64,000 bases of DNA from Flavobacterium muglaense (GCF_014305155.1 NZ_JACRUK010000004.1:98116-162115); one strand, 5' to 3'; positions 1 through 8,792 are shown, counted from the first letter of the stretch. Program-made: numbers and translations. Notes: generated by a model not told the origin, from the sequence alone.

Positions 1-249
1 TTAGTGCCAAAAGTACAAACAGCTACGCCTGCTAAGCCAACCAAAGAATTGATTAGGATGACGCCTCAGGAACTAGAAATGTTGATTGACAAGATTTTGG
101 ACAAAACTGATCCTACCATCCAACAACAACTAAAAACAACTACTGATCGTGCAAAAGAAATGGAGCAAATGCAAAAAAGAATTGATTTTCTTGAAAAATT
201 AATGCTTCAAAAAAATGGATCTACGGTAGTTGATCCTGTAAAAAAATAA
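1..249 (+). CDS. C-terminal part of an unidentified protein (truncated by window edge)
   Basis: The reading frame is open to the first base of the window, so this is probably the 3' end of a longer gene; a GTG at position 4 could also start an 81-residue protein. The visible part is hydrophilic, starts with a Pro/Ala/Thr-rich linker and continues as a helical, coiled-coil-like stretch ending in a Lys pair. No catalytic motif or membrane segment is seen and I do not recognise the family. A clear terminator follows about 100 bp downstream. Confidence 0.5.
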   Translation, partial: LVPKVQTATPAKPTKELIRMTPQELEMLIDKILDKTDPTIQQQLKTTTDRAKEMEQMQKRIDFLEKLMLQKNGSTVVDPVKK

Positions 250-352
250 AAATACAACCTGATTGACAATGGAAATAAAAGGAGACATTGCCTCCCGTTT
301 TCAATCTAATAATAAATGGTAACCTGTACAAATCTAGTATTTGTATTTTACA

Positions 353-390
353 AACAAGCTGTTCTAACTTTTAGAGCAGCTTGTTTTTTT
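353..390 (+). terminator. Rho-independent terminator
   Basis: A 14-bp stem (one G-U pair) around a short loop is followed by a run of seven T. It closes the transcript of the truncated gene at the left edge. Confidence 0.8.
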
Positions 391-518
391 GTTTCTATCT
401 GCGATATGGACTTAAGCGTTAAAAAACATGCTCTATAATTAACAAGACTTTACATCTTTACTAAGTTTTCATTAAGAAGATTCTAATAATTTTACCATCA
501 CCTTATTAGCTTCTATTT

Positions 519-1247
519 ATGAAAATAAAACTACTTAGCACTTTCGTTCTCCTGAGTTCTCAATTAAGCTTCAGCCAAGTCATAAAAGGCCGAGTAACTT
601 TTAATAAATATGCAATTCCAAAGGTCGAAGTCATCAATGCCTCCACAAAAACACTGACCCTAACGGATGCCGATGGCCAATTTTCTATTACAGCCAAAAC
701 AAATGATATCCTTGTATTTGTATCAAAACAACATCAACTCAAACAACTCATTCTAAGCCCAGCCATATTTACAAATGGCCAACTTATTGTTGAAATGATG
801 TTAAAGGCTGAAGAATTAAAAGAAGTAGTAATTACAAACATGCCTTCGATAAAATTGAGCTCTGACGATAAATATGAACAAACTAAAATTGATCAATACA
901 CACTAGAAAAGGCAGCATCCAGCCCAAAAGTACAAGGTGTGTACACGGGAACAATTGTAAACGGAGCCGATATTAACCGAATTGGCGAAATGATTGCGGG
1001 TCTATTTATTAAAGAAAAAGAACCTGAAAAAAAAGAGACCACTGAAATTATATTCAAAGATTTTACAAAATCTCATTTTGATCAAAATTACTTTGAAAAA
1101 ACGTTACACCTACAACCGGATAAAATAGGTTTGTTCCTCGAGTTTTGCGATGCAGATCCAAGATCCAAAAACATTGTAAAAACCCAAAACATTTTAACCG
1201 TTATGGATTTTCTATTCGAAAAAAACAACAGTTTTAAAAAACTATAA
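519..1247 (+). CDS. Secreted CarboxypepD_reg-like domain protein, tandem copy 1
   Basis: A 242-residue protein with a signal peptide (hydrophobic core, then FSQ at about residue 20) followed by a beta-sandwich of the carboxypeptidase-regulatory-like type (IKGRVTF, LTDADGQFSI, then EELKEVVIT at about 100-108), as found at the N-terminus of TonB-dependent receptors. No plug or barrel follows. The C-terminal 45 residues (ending CDADPRSK through NSFKKL) are almost identical to those of the next gene, while residues about 112-195 differ. Probably periplasmic or surface-associated; the function is unknown. The domain assignment is from motif recognition. Confidence 0.8.
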   Translation: MKIKLLSTFVLLSSQLSFSQVIKGRVTFNKYAIPKVEVINASTKTLTLTDADGQFSITAKTNDILVFVSKQHQLKQLILSPAIFTNGQLIVEMMLKAEELKEVVITNMPSIKLSSDDKYEQTKIDQYTLEKAASSPKVQGVYTGTIVNGADINRIGEMIAGLFIKEKEPEKKETTEIIFKDFTKSHFDQNYFEKTLHLQPDKIGLFLEFCDADPRSKNIVKTQNILTVMDFLFEKNNSFKKL

Positions 1248-1314
1248 GCGGTACTTCAAGACAATTATTTATCACGCGAGTGTGATGCACTAAAAACAAT
1301 AAAGAAACTTCTTA

Positions 1315-2028
1315 ATGAAAATAAAAATACGCTACATTTTCGTACTCCTTAGTCTCCAATTAGGCTTCAGCCAAAACATAAAAGGTCGAGTAACCTTCAA
1401 TAAATATGCAATTCCAAAGGTCGAAGTCATCAATGCCTCCACCAAAACACTTACCCTAACAGATGCCGATGGGCAATTTTCTATCACTGCCAAAACAAAT
1501 GATATCCTTGTATTTGTATCAAAACAATATCAGTTCAAAAAACTTGTTCTAAGCCCAGCCGTATTCACAAATGGCGAACTTATTGTTGAAATGATGCTAA
1601 AAGCTGAAGAACTAAAAGAAGTAGTAATTACAAACATGCCTGCTATAAAACTAAGTACAGACCTCAATTACGAAAACTCAAAAGTTAGTCAATACAACAT
1701 TGACAGAGCAGCGCAAGCTGCAAAAGTGACTGGCGTCAACATGGGAACCATCGAAAATGGCATTACAAAAACCTTCAGAATCTTTAATAGAAATGCAAAG
1801 GAAACACCCGAAACGCCATTCAAGGATTTTGTAAAATTAAATTGTGATCAAAATTACTTTGAAAACGCTTTACATATAAAATCCGAGCAAATAGGATTGT
1901 TCATCGAGTTTTGTGACGCAGATCCAAGGTCAAAACACATTGTAAAAACCCAGAATATTTTAACCGTTATGGATTTTCTATTCGAAAAAACCAATAGTTT
2001 TAAAAAACTAGAACCTAATACCAACTAG
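1315..2028 (+). CDS. Secreted CarboxypepD_reg-like domain protein, tandem copy 2
   Basis: A 237-residue paralogue of the gene just upstream, in the same orientation with a 67-bp gap. The signal peptide and the beta-sandwich (about residues 20-108) and the last 45 residues are nearly the same as copy 1, down to long identical nucleotide stretches. The central segment, about residues 112-190, is unrelated in detail. This pattern suggests a fairly recent duplication with either a fast-changing middle or continuing gene conversion at the ends. No enzymatic motif is present. Confidence 0.8.
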   Translation: MKIKIRYIFVLLSLQLGFSQNIKGRVTFNKYAIPKVEVINASTKTLTLTDADGQFSITAKTNDILVFVSKQYQFKKLVLSPAVFTNGELIVEMMLKAEELKEVVITNMPAIKLSTDLNYENSKVSQYNIDRAAQAAKVTGVNMGTIENGITKTFRIFNRNAKETPETPFKDFVKLNCDQNYFENALHIKSEQIGLFIEFCDADPRSKHIVKTQNILTVMDFLFEKTNSFKKLEPNTN

Positions 2029-2092
2029 AAAACGAATGTTTGTTTTTACTTGACCTCACAAATCGTATAATCTCACTTTGAAACGAGAGTAC

Positions 2093-2578
2093 TTACCTAT
2101 TCAACCACCAAATACTTGCATTTAATACCGTTGCAAAACTCACCCAAGCCAAGTAAGGCACTAATAAATAACCCGCAATTTTATTGATTTTAATAAACTG
2201 ACTATAGGTTTCAAAAATCAACAACCACAATAAAACAATTTCAACCAAAGCCAACATAGGATTGTGTAAACCAAAAAACAAATACGACCATAGGGCATTC
2301 AAGCCCAACTGAACAGCAAAAAGGACTAAGGCTTTTTTAACAACTTCCTTATCAGAATCCATTCGATCCCAAACAAGACCCGCTGCCACTCCCATCATAA
2401 TGTACAACATACTCCATACTGGGGCAAAAACCCAATTGGGCGGATTAAAACTTGGTTTTACCAAAGTAGGATACCAAACTTGGATGCTTTCGCGAGTTAC
2501 CGTTCCAGACAAGTATCCAATAGCAACACATGTCACAACAACTGTAAGTATTTTAGTAAGCTTATTCATTTTTTTCAA
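2093..2578 (-). CDS. tspO: TspO/MBR family tryptophan-rich membrane protein
   Basis: A 161-residue protein with five predicted membrane helices and the typical tryptophan-rich TspO signature: a PSFNPPNWVFAPVW segment near residues 43-56, then LNALWSYLFF and WLLIFETY stretches. The family binds porphyrins and related ligands in the membrane and has been linked to tetrapyrrole and stress regulation. Length and topology are normal. A second in-frame ATG lies three codons downstream of the chosen start. The gene is monocistronic, with its own -7 box 14 bp upstream. Confidence 0.9.
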   Translation of the reverse strand: MKKMNKLTKILTVVVTCVAIGYLSGTVTRESIQVWYPTLVKPSFNPPNWVFAPVWSMLYIMMGVAAGLVWDRMDSDKEVVKKALVLFAVQLGLNALWSYLFFGLHNPMLALVEIVLLWLLIFETYSQFIKINKIAGYLLVPYLAWVSFATVLNASIWWLNR

Positions 2579-2591
2579 TTTATTTGTACTT

Positions 2592-2599
2592 CAAAATTA
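2592..2599 (-). promoter_or_regulatory. Bacteroidetes -7 box of tspO
   Basis: TAATTTTG on the minus strand, 14 bp upstream of the tspO start, fits the TAnnTTTG consensus. Confidence 0.5.
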
Positions 2600-2623
2600 A
2601 TGAAAACAATCGACTGTTTACCA

Positions 2624-3337
2624 TTATAACTTTCTTTGTTGAATAATTTCAAAGAGTTCTTTTTTGTAAGTATCGCCTATTGGAATACTATTTCCGTTAA
2701 TATAAACACTTATAGAATCGGTTTTTGCAATATGACGCAGTGCAACAAGAAAGGATTTATGTGTTTTTAAAAATTCAGAAGCCGGTAAAAAATCCTCAAT
2801 ACTTTTTAAAGTATTATTGGTAATTATTTGTTTGTCAATTAAATGAATAGCAACATAATTCTTTAAACCTTCGATATAGCAAATGTCTTTTACATAGACT
2901 TTTTCGAAATTATTTTTTCCATCTGTCTTAACAAATATATAATCATCAATCTCTTTTTGAATTGCTTTTACCTCAGACTCGCTACTATTTTTCACTTTTA
3001 GTACTGCTTCATAAAAACGTTCAAATTCAAATGGTTTGAGTAAGTAATCAATCGCATTAACTTCATAGCTTTGCAACGCAAATTGCGGGTAGGCCGTTGT
3101 AAAAATAATGTTGGTTTTACCCTTTACAATTTTTGACAATTGCAAACCCGTTAGATCCGGCATTTGAATATCCATAAAAACCAAATCAACATTTCCTTCC
3201 TCAATGGTAGCAAGCGCTTCTAACGAACTGGTGGTGGTGCCAATTAATTCTAAAAAAGGGACTTTACTCACATATTTTTCAAGTAATCGAATAGCAGGCG
3301 GTTCATCATCGACAATTAGGCATTTTACTATTTTCAT
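2624..3337 (-). CDS. LytTR-family response regulator
   Basis: A 237-residue protein with an N-terminal receiver domain (acidic pair at D10/D11, phosphoacceptor D56 in FMDIQMP, conserved Lys in YLLKPF) and a C-terminal LytTR DNA-binding domain (VKDICYIEGLKNYVAIH, then FLKTHKSFLVALRHI). It overlaps the upstream sensor kinase gene by 4 bp (ATGA), so the two are translationally coupled. LytTR regulators usually bind direct repeats near promoters; the divergent receptor gene at 4591 is a plausible target, by position only. Confidence 0.92.
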   Translation of the reverse strand: MKIVKCLIVDDEPPAIRLLEKYVSKVPFLELIGTTTSSLEALATIEEGNVDLVFMDIQMPDLTGLQLSKIVKGKTNIIFTTAYPQFALQSYEVNAIDYLLKPFEFERFYEAVLKVKNSSESEVKAIQKEIDDYIFVKTDGKNNFEKVYVKDICYIEGLKNYVAIHLIDKQIITNNTLKSIEDFLPASEFLKTHKSFLVALRHIAKTDSISVYINGNSIPIGDTYKKELFEIIQQRKL

Positions 3338-4386
3338 GATTTAATTTTAAATGGTAGTTTGAGACTCGTTGTAAAAATATCATCGGATTGATTGTAATGC
3401 AAGACATAATCCTGTTTATAGATTGCACTTAATCTGCGCTCTAAATTTTCTTTTCCAATACCACTTGTACTATACTGTTCTGCACTAGAAATTTTGTTAT
3501 AAGTTTCCATACTAATAAATTCTTCGGTAACAATAATACTTATTTTAGCTGGAAAAGCACTATTGGTAACCACACCATGTTTAAAAATATTTTCGATAAA
3601 ATGAATAAAAACTAAGGAAGGCACTTTTTGATCTCCTACTACTCCAGTAATAGTGTAATCTAGTGACAAAGTATCTTCAAATCGTTTCCGATGCAGATAA
3701 ATATAATCTTCAATAAAATTTATTTCTTTGGAAAGTGGCATAAAATCAGTTCCAGCTTCATAGGTTACATACCGCAGTAGTTGGCACAAACGCAGAATAT
3801 CTTTGGCGATTTTAGGTTTATCATCAACTAGATCCGTATAAAAAGCATTGAGTGTGTTGAATAAAAAATGTGGCTCCAGCTGCGATTTCAACAGGCTAAG
3901 TTCTGCTTTGTTATAATCCAATTCTAATGTGTGAATTCTGTGCTGGTTTGTCGCATACTCGAAGAAAAAATAAACCAAAGTGCTATACAAAATTCCTTTT
4001 ATGGCATAAATTGAATTATCAAAGGTGTAAAATAAAAACCTCCTAGATTCTTCAAAATAATTGTGCTTTCCGGTAAATTCAAACAGCAATACCTCTTCCA
4101 AAAAGTATCTCACACGGCCAAAAATAACAATCAAGAAAACAACACCAATTGCAAATCTAACACAATGCTTCTTCCCTAAAGTATAGGGACATACAAAATA
4201 AAAATTAACCGCATACGTTGTAAATGTTGCTGTATACATAATGACTCTCATATAATTTAAAGGCAACTGAAAATTACCTAAAAATCGTTCGCTGCCTCCA
4301 TAGACATAATCAGAGAAAAGATCCATCAATACAATTGTTAGTACTACTGCAAAATGAAAGTACCACTGTTTCTTATTTATTTCCAT
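3334..4386 (-). CDS. LytS-type membrane sensor histidine kinase
   Basis: A 350-residue protein with four predicted membrane helices in the first 150 residues, then a His_kinase domain with the LytS/YehU signature QLEPHFLFNTLNAF (phospho-accepting His in PHFLFN) and an ATPase N-box FIENIFKHG. It lacks a periplasmic sensor domain. It is the first gene of a two-gene operon with the LytTR regulator that follows, and is divergent from the outer-membrane receptor gene. Confidence 0.92.
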   Translation of the reverse strand: MEINKKQWYFHFAVVLTIVLMDLFSDYVYGGSERFLGNFQLPLNYMRVIMYTATFTTYAVNFYFVCPYTLGKKHCVRFAIGVVFLIVIFGRVRYFLEEVLLFEFTGKHNYFEESRRFLFYTFDNSIYAIKGILYSTLVYFFFEYATNQHRIHTLELDYNKAELSLLKSQLEPHFLFNTLNAFYTDLVDDKPKIAKDILRLCQLLRYVTYEAGTDFMPLSKEINFIEDYIYLHRKRFEDTLSLDYTITGVVGDQKVPSLVFIHFIENIFKHGVVTNSAFPAKISIIVTEEFISMETYNKISSAEQYSTSGIGKENLERRLSAIYKQDYVLHYNQSDDIFTTSLKLPFKIKS

Positions 4387-4561
4387 GGGATGAAATTAAA
4401 CATTATCTGTTGAACTATTCTTTTTTTTACACCAACTGCCCAAATTAACGGACCAAAGTATTTTTTTTTAGACAAAAAACAAATAAAAATCTGTTTTCAG
4501 CTTTTCATGTAGTAGAAAGTCCTACTGGTGTAAAATGAATTCGGAGATTGAGGCACTACCC

Positions 4562-4569
4562 TACATTTG
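4562..4569 (+). promoter_or_regulatory. Bacteroidetes -7 box of the receptor gene
   Basis: TACATTTG, 21 bp before the ATG at 4591, matches TAnnTTTG and supports a short leader and the ATG start rather than an upstream TTG. Confidence 0.6.
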
Positions 4570-4590
4570 CAGACAACAAAACCATACAAC

Positions 4591-6990
4591 ATGAAAACAA
4601 CTATCGCCCTTTTATTATTTTTCAACATGAGTTTGCTTTTTGCACAAAACAGCAAACTAACCGGAACAATTGTAGCTAAAAACAATAAGGAAAAAATTGC
4701 ATTTGCAACTGTTGCTATTTTTGATGGTACTACCAAATCGTTTGTTAAATCAACGGCAACCGATGAAAAAGGATACTATGAAATACAAGTCGCTACTGTA
4801 GATTTCTATGTTCAAATTGAAATATTAGGTTACAAAACCTTCCAATCAAAAACGATTACAAATACCAAAACCGACTTAAATCTCAATTTTGAGTTAGAAG
4901 AAGATGCTCTTGCGCTAAAAGAGGTAGTTGTAATGCAAAGCAAAAGCCTCATCAAATTAAGCCGAGACAAGATGATAGTAGACATTGACAAGGCAGGATT
5001 TGGAAATGGAAATGATGGACTTGAAACCTTAAGCAAACTACCTGGTGTACAATTAGACAAAGATGAAAATGTGGTTTTTAGAGGCAGCAGCAATCTTCAA
5101 ATAATGATCGATAGCAAACCTTCGCTACTAACTGGTGAAGAGCTCAAACAATATTTAAAAACACTAGACGGCGCCAATATTAAAGCCGTAGAGATAATCG
5201 CCAATCCATCTGCCAAATATGATGCTGCAGGGAGTGCTGGTATTTTTAATATCGTACTAAAAAAATCAGCGGCAACGGGTTTAACTGGTAATCTGAGAAC
5301 ATCAGTAGGTTATGCTGAATTTATCAAAAACTACAACGGCTTGAACCTATACAATAATACCGAAAAATGGAATCTAAAATTTGGCCTAAATTATGGTTAC
5401 AACGAGAGTGTAAATCATCGTACAATTGATCAAACTGTAATTTCACCAGATATTACTACTTTACTTAAGCAAAAAAATGACTGGTTACCAGTTAATAATA
5501 GTTATTCTGGGAATTTTGGAGCCTCGCACCAATTAAATAAAAACACTACTGTTGGCGCTTCAACAAATTATAGTATTTACAAAAGTGATGAAAAAACAAA
5601 CGGTCGTACCGAAGAGCTTGACAATGCCATTTATAAGCGATATACCATTCTGGACACACAAAACGATATTGCAAATAGAACCTTAACAAGTACTTTATTT
5701 TACAATTTTGCCTCTGATAGTCTAGATAATAAAATTGATGCACAGCTAAGCTATGCTAATTATCAAAACACTAGTGACCGACTTACTTCTAACGCTTATT
5801 TCAATGCAAATACAAACAAAATGTACAGAGATATAGAAGCTGTAAAATACCAAAACCCAACGAACTTTAATATAATCAGTGCAAAATTAGATTTTGAAAA
5901 AAAGGTAACTAACACCTTCAACTTCGAGACTGGTACAAAATTAAGCTATGTCAATAATGACTACACCATTGTTTTACAAGATAGAGACGCACAAGGAAAT
6001 TACATTTTAAACACCAATAGAAGTAATCATTTAGTCTACAAAGAGTCGATTTTATCTGGCTACGGAATTACCAATTTAACTAAAGGAAAATTTAATGTTC
6101 AAGCAGGATTACGAGCAGAATATATCAATTACAATGCTACATCATTGACATCGAACAGTACGAACAAAGGCAATTATCTATCGCTTTTCCCTTCATTCAG
6201 CATTAATACAAATCTAGAAAACAATCAATTTAAGTTTTCCTATAGCCGTCGCATTCAACGCCCACGTTATTTGTACTTAAATCCGTACTACGAATACACC
6301 GATACCTATAATGTTTCAGTAGGAAATCCACAACTAACTCCGCAATTTACAGATGCCTTTGAGCTAGTATGGATTAAAAAACAAAAAACCTCACTTTCTC
6401 TATTTGCTAATTTCTCAAAAGACGAAATGTATCAAATCATCAATTACGATCAAGACACAAAAATCACTACCTTGTTTTATGACAACATAGGAAAATCTAA
6501 AAGTATAGGATTATCATTCAACACCAGTTATTCCGCAAAAAAATGGTGGGAAGTACAACTAAATACAGAAGTTGCTTACGGTCAAGCAACCTCAAACCTA
6601 CAAGGCTATCAATTCAACAATAGCGGCGTTTCCTTTTCGGGAGCTGTAAATCAATCGTTCACTTTAGCGAAAGATTGGAGTGCTACTTGGAATAGTTTTT
6701 ATAGTCAGAATGGTGACTACGGAAATACAAGTTTCAAACCGTCATACGATATGTCATTTAGTATGCGAAAAGACTTTTTAAGTAAAAAGCTACGCATGAA
6801 TTTAAGCGCTCAAAACGTATTGAAAAAAAGTCAATGGATTCAAAGCACGAAGCAAGACAACGTAACTAATAATTGGATTAACCGCTGGGAAACAAGAAAA
6901 ATAACACTGTCACTAACTTATAATTTTGGTACAGCTAAAAAGAAAGAGGTAAAGGATGCGGATCTTAATGAAGAGCAAAATAGATTGTAA
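4591..6990 (+). CDS. Outer-membrane beta-barrel receptor (CarboxypepD_reg, plug, OMP_b-brl_3)
   Basis: A 799-residue protein. A signal peptide (LLLFFNMSLLFAQN) is followed by a CarboxypepD_reg-like domain (about 25-110), a plug domain (LSKLPGVQLDKDENVVFRGSSNLQIMIDSKP through KYDAAGSAGIFNIVLKK style motifs, about 125-230) and a long beta-barrel with alternating aromatic strands to the C-terminus. This is the OMP_b-brl_3 relative of TonB-dependent receptors; no SusD partner is present. I chose the ATG at 4591 because the signal peptide begins there and a -7 box lies just upstream. It is divergent from a LytS/LytTR pair that may regulate it. The substrate is unknown. The longest motif is quoted only in part. 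Confidence 0.88.
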   Translation: MKTTIALLLFFNMSLLFAQNSKLTGTIVAKNNKEKIAFATVAIFDGTTKSFVKSTATDEKGYYEIQVATVDFYVQIEILGYKTFQSKTITNTKTDLNLNFELEEDALALKEVVVMQSKSLIKLSRDKMIVDIDKAGFGNGNDGLETLSKLPGVQLDKDENVVFRGSSNLQIMIDSKPSLLTGEELKQYLKTLDGANIKAVEIIANPSAKYDAAGSAGIFNIVLKKSAATGLTGNLRTSVGYAEFIKNYNGLNLYNNTEKWNLKFGLNYGYNESVNHRTIDQTVISPDITTLLKQKNDWLPVNNSYSGNFGASHQLNKNTTVGASTNYSIYKSDEKTNGRTEELDNAIYKRYTILDTQNDIANRTLTSTLFYNFASDSLDNKIDAQLSYANYQNTSDRLTSNAYFNANTNKMYRDIEAVKYQNPTNFNIISAKLDFEKKVTNTFNFETGTKLSYVNNDYTIVLQDRDAQGNYILNTNRSNHLVYKESILSGYGITNLTKGKFNVQAGLRAEYINYNATSLTSNSTNKGNYLSLFPSFSINTNLENNQFKFSYSRRIQRPRYLYLNPYYEYTDTYNVSVGNPQLTPQFTDAFELVWIKKQKTSLSLFANFSKDEMYQIINYDQDTKITTLFYDNIGKSKSIGLSFNTSYSAKKWWEVQLNTEVAYGQATSNLQGYQFNNSGVSFSGAVNQSFTLAKDWSATWNSFYSQNGDYGNTSFKPSYDMSFSMRKDFLSKKLRMNLSAQNVLKKSQWIQSTKQDNVTNNWINRWETRKITLSLTYNFGTAKKKEVKDADLNEEQNRL

Positions 6991-7057
6991 CTACCTATTT
7001 TAACCTCTAATCTTAACCGCTACGGCGATAAAAAAAGCAAAATATGACATGCATAAC

Positions 7058-7094
7058 AACAGATTTTCGTAATATAAATTGACGAAAATCTGTT
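7058..7094. promoter_or_regulatory. Perfect 13-bp inverted repeat upstream of mvaD
   Basis: Arms AACAGATTTTCGT and ACGAAAATCTGTT flank an 11-bp AT-rich spacer. There is no T-run after the second arm, and the repeat ends 21 bp before the mvaD -7 box, so it covers the -33 region. An operator is possible; an AT-rich terminator of the upstream receptor gene is the alternative. Confidence 0.5.
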
Positions 7095-7115
7095 AATCTG
7101 TGGTTTAAAAAAAAG

Positions 7116-7123
7116 TATCTTTG
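7116..7123 (+). promoter_or_regulatory. Bacteroidetes -7 box of mvaD
   Basis: TATCTTTG, 17 bp before the mvaD ATG, is an exact TAnnTTTG match. Confidence 0.6.
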
Positions 7124-7140
7124 TAAAAATTTTTCAATTC

Positions 7141-8244
7141 ATGTTGACAGCAAACGACTTTATACCTACAAAATATTCTCAACTTATAGAAAACGGTAGC
7201 TTTCAATGGAGCGCACCTAGCAATATAGCATTAGTAAAATACTGGGGGAAAAAAGACAATCAAATTCCGGCTAATCCATCGATAAGTTTTACGTTGAACA
7301 ACTGTAAAACGATTACTAAACTGGCTTTCGCCAAAAAAGACAGTTCGACTTCGCTCCATACTGATCCAGACTCTTTTTCGTTTGACTTGCTTTTTGAAGG
7401 GCAACCAAAAGAAGATTTCAAACCGAAAATTCAGAAATTCTTAGAAAGAATTGAAGTCTACCTTCCGTTTTTAAAAGAGTATCATTTTACAATTGACACT
7501 GCGAATACATTTCCGCATAGTTCTGGAATAGCATCATCAGCATCAGGAATGGCTGCACTAGCTATGAACTTAATGAGTTTAGAAAAAGCGCTTAACCCAG
7601 CAATGACCGAAGAATACTTTTATCAAAAAGCGTCTTTCCTAGCCCGACTAGGATCAGGAAGTGCTTGTCGAAGTGTAAAAGGGCAAGTTGTTGTTTGGGG
7701 AAACCAATCCAATATTAAAGGAAGTTCTGATTTATTTGGAGTGGAATTTCCAAACGATATTCATGACAACTTCAAGAATTATCAAGACACGATTTTATTA
7801 GTAGACAAAGGCGAGAAACAAGTTTCAAGTACGGTAGGTCATGACTTAATGCACAACCATCCGTATGCAGAAAGGCGTTTTGCGCAAGCACATGAAAACT
7901 TAGACGCACTGATTTCAATATTTAAAAGCGGAAATTTAAACGCATTTATTAAAATAGTAGAAAGTGAAGCTTTGACTTTGCACGCCATGATGATGACCTC
8001 TATGCCGTATTTTATCCTGATGAAGCCAAATACTTTAGAAATCATAAATGCCATTTGGAAATTCAGAAACGAGACCCAAATACCGGTTTGCTTTACATTA
8101 GACGCAGGTGCAAATGTGCATGTTTTATATCCCGAAAACGTTAGCGAAAAAGTTTTGCAATTTATTAAAGACGAATTAGTTGGCTATTGTCAAAATGGGC
8201 AGTACATTTGTGACGAAATTGGAAATGGAGCGATCTTATTATAA
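7141..8244 (+). CDS. mvaD: Diphosphomevalonate decarboxylase
   Basis: A 367-residue GHMP-superfamily enzyme. It shows the N-terminal SNIALVKYWGKKD motif, the ATP-binding segment FPHSSGIASSASGMAALA (about residues 122-139) and the RLGSGSACRSVKG segment (about 168-180) typical of mevalonate diphosphate decarboxylase. It converts mevalonate 5-diphosphate to isopentenyl diphosphate in the cytosol. A mevalonate kinase-like gene lies 580 bp downstream in the same orientation, separated by a toxin-antitoxin pair; this fits a mevalonate operon. Its own -7 box and an inverted repeat lie upstream. Confidence 0.92.
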   Translation: MLTANDFIPTKYSQLIENGSFQWSAPSNIALVKYWGKKDNQIPANPSISFTLNNCKTITKLAFAKKDSSTSLHTDPDSFSFDLLFEGQPKEDFKPKIQKFLERIEVYLPFLKEYHFTIDTANTFPHSSGIASSASGMAALAMNLMSLEKALNPAMTEEYFYQKASFLARLGSGSACRSVKGQVVVWGNQSNIKGSSDLFGVEFPNDIHDNFKNYQDTILLVDKGEKQVSSTVGHDLMHNHPYAERRFAQAHENLDALISIFKSGNLNAFIKIVESEALTLHAMMMTSMPYFILMKPNTLEIINAIWKFRNETQIPVCFTLDAGANVHVLYPENVSEKVLQFIKDELVGYCQNGQYICDEIGNGAILL

Positions 8245-8250
8245 TTTTTG

Positions 8251-8258
8251 TATCTTTA
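8251..8258 (+). promoter_or_regulatory. Possible -7 box of the toxin-antitoxin pair
   Basis: TATCTTTA differs from TAnnTTTG at the last base and lies 19 bp before the antitoxin ATG, immediately after the mvaD stop codon. Confidence 0.35.
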
Positions 8259-8277
8259 TGAGATTAAAGCGTTAAGT

Positions 8278-8496
8278 ATGGATATTCAATTAGAAAAACA
8301 AGAAATTATTGAGCGGTTATTGCAAACCAATGACGAATCAATTATTGCGTCTATCAAATCCCTTTTAACAAAAGAAAAAAAAGATTTTTGGGAGGAGTTG
8401 ACAGAGGAAGAGAAAGCAGGAATCGAAGAAGGAATTGAAGATTTTAAAAATGGCAATACTACTTCCTGGGATGATTTCATAGTTAACTATCTTTAA
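8278..8496 (+). CDS. Putative antitoxin of a ParE/RelE-type module
   Basis: A 72-residue, strongly acidic protein (many Glu, including EELTEEEKAG and EEGIEDFKNG) that ends one base into the start codon of the following basic toxin-like protein (TAATG junction). Size, charge and coupling match short antitoxins of the DUF/RelB-like kind paired with ParE/RelE toxins in Bacteroidetes. I start it at the ATG at 8278, after a -7-like box; an upstream non-ATG start would begin almost on the mvaD stop. No clear DNA-binding fold is recognised, so autoregulation is inferred only. Confidence 0.75.
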   Translation: MDIQLEKQEIIERLLQTNDESIIASIKSLLTKEKKDFWEELTEEEKAGIEEGIEDFKNGNTTSWDDFIVNYL

Positions 8497-8792
8497 TGAG
8501 AAAGGTGGTGATTTCGAAACGAGCAACGTATGAATTAGAAGATTTATTTGATTTTTTAGACTGTAAATGGTCTGTTAGTATTCGGAAGAAAGTAGCACAA
8601 AAATTAAACAAAAATATTCAAAAAATCAGATTGAACCCTGAATTATTTCCAAAATCAACGATACGCAATACACGGAAATGTGTTGTTTCTAAACAGATAA
8701 GCTTGTATTATGACTTTGACGAAAAAAATTTAAATATTCTTCGCATCTTCGACACAAGACAAGACCCAAATAAGATTAACAAAATAAACTAA
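8496..8792 (+). CDS. ParE/RelE-family toxin
   Basis: A 98-residue basic protein with the ParE/RelE superfamily layout: VVISKRATYELEDLFDFL at the N-terminus, then a helix pair, NPELFPKS, and C-terminal strands KQISLYYDFDEKNLNILRIFDTRQDP. ParE members poison gyrase and RelE members cleave mRNA on the ribosome; the sequence alone does not decide between them. It is translationally coupled to the antitoxin, and the mevalonate kinase-like gene starts only 31 bp downstream, so the two are probably transcribed together. Confidence 0.85.
   Translation: MRKVVISKRATYELEDLFDFLDCKWSVSIRKKVAQKLNKNIQKIRLNPELFPKSTIRNTRKCVVSKQISLYYDFDEKNLNILRIFDTRQDPNKINKIN

Noticed and set aside
4497..4736. 79-codon minus-strand ORF at the receptor start
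   Set aside because: It is antisense to the receptor signal peptide and has no supporting features.
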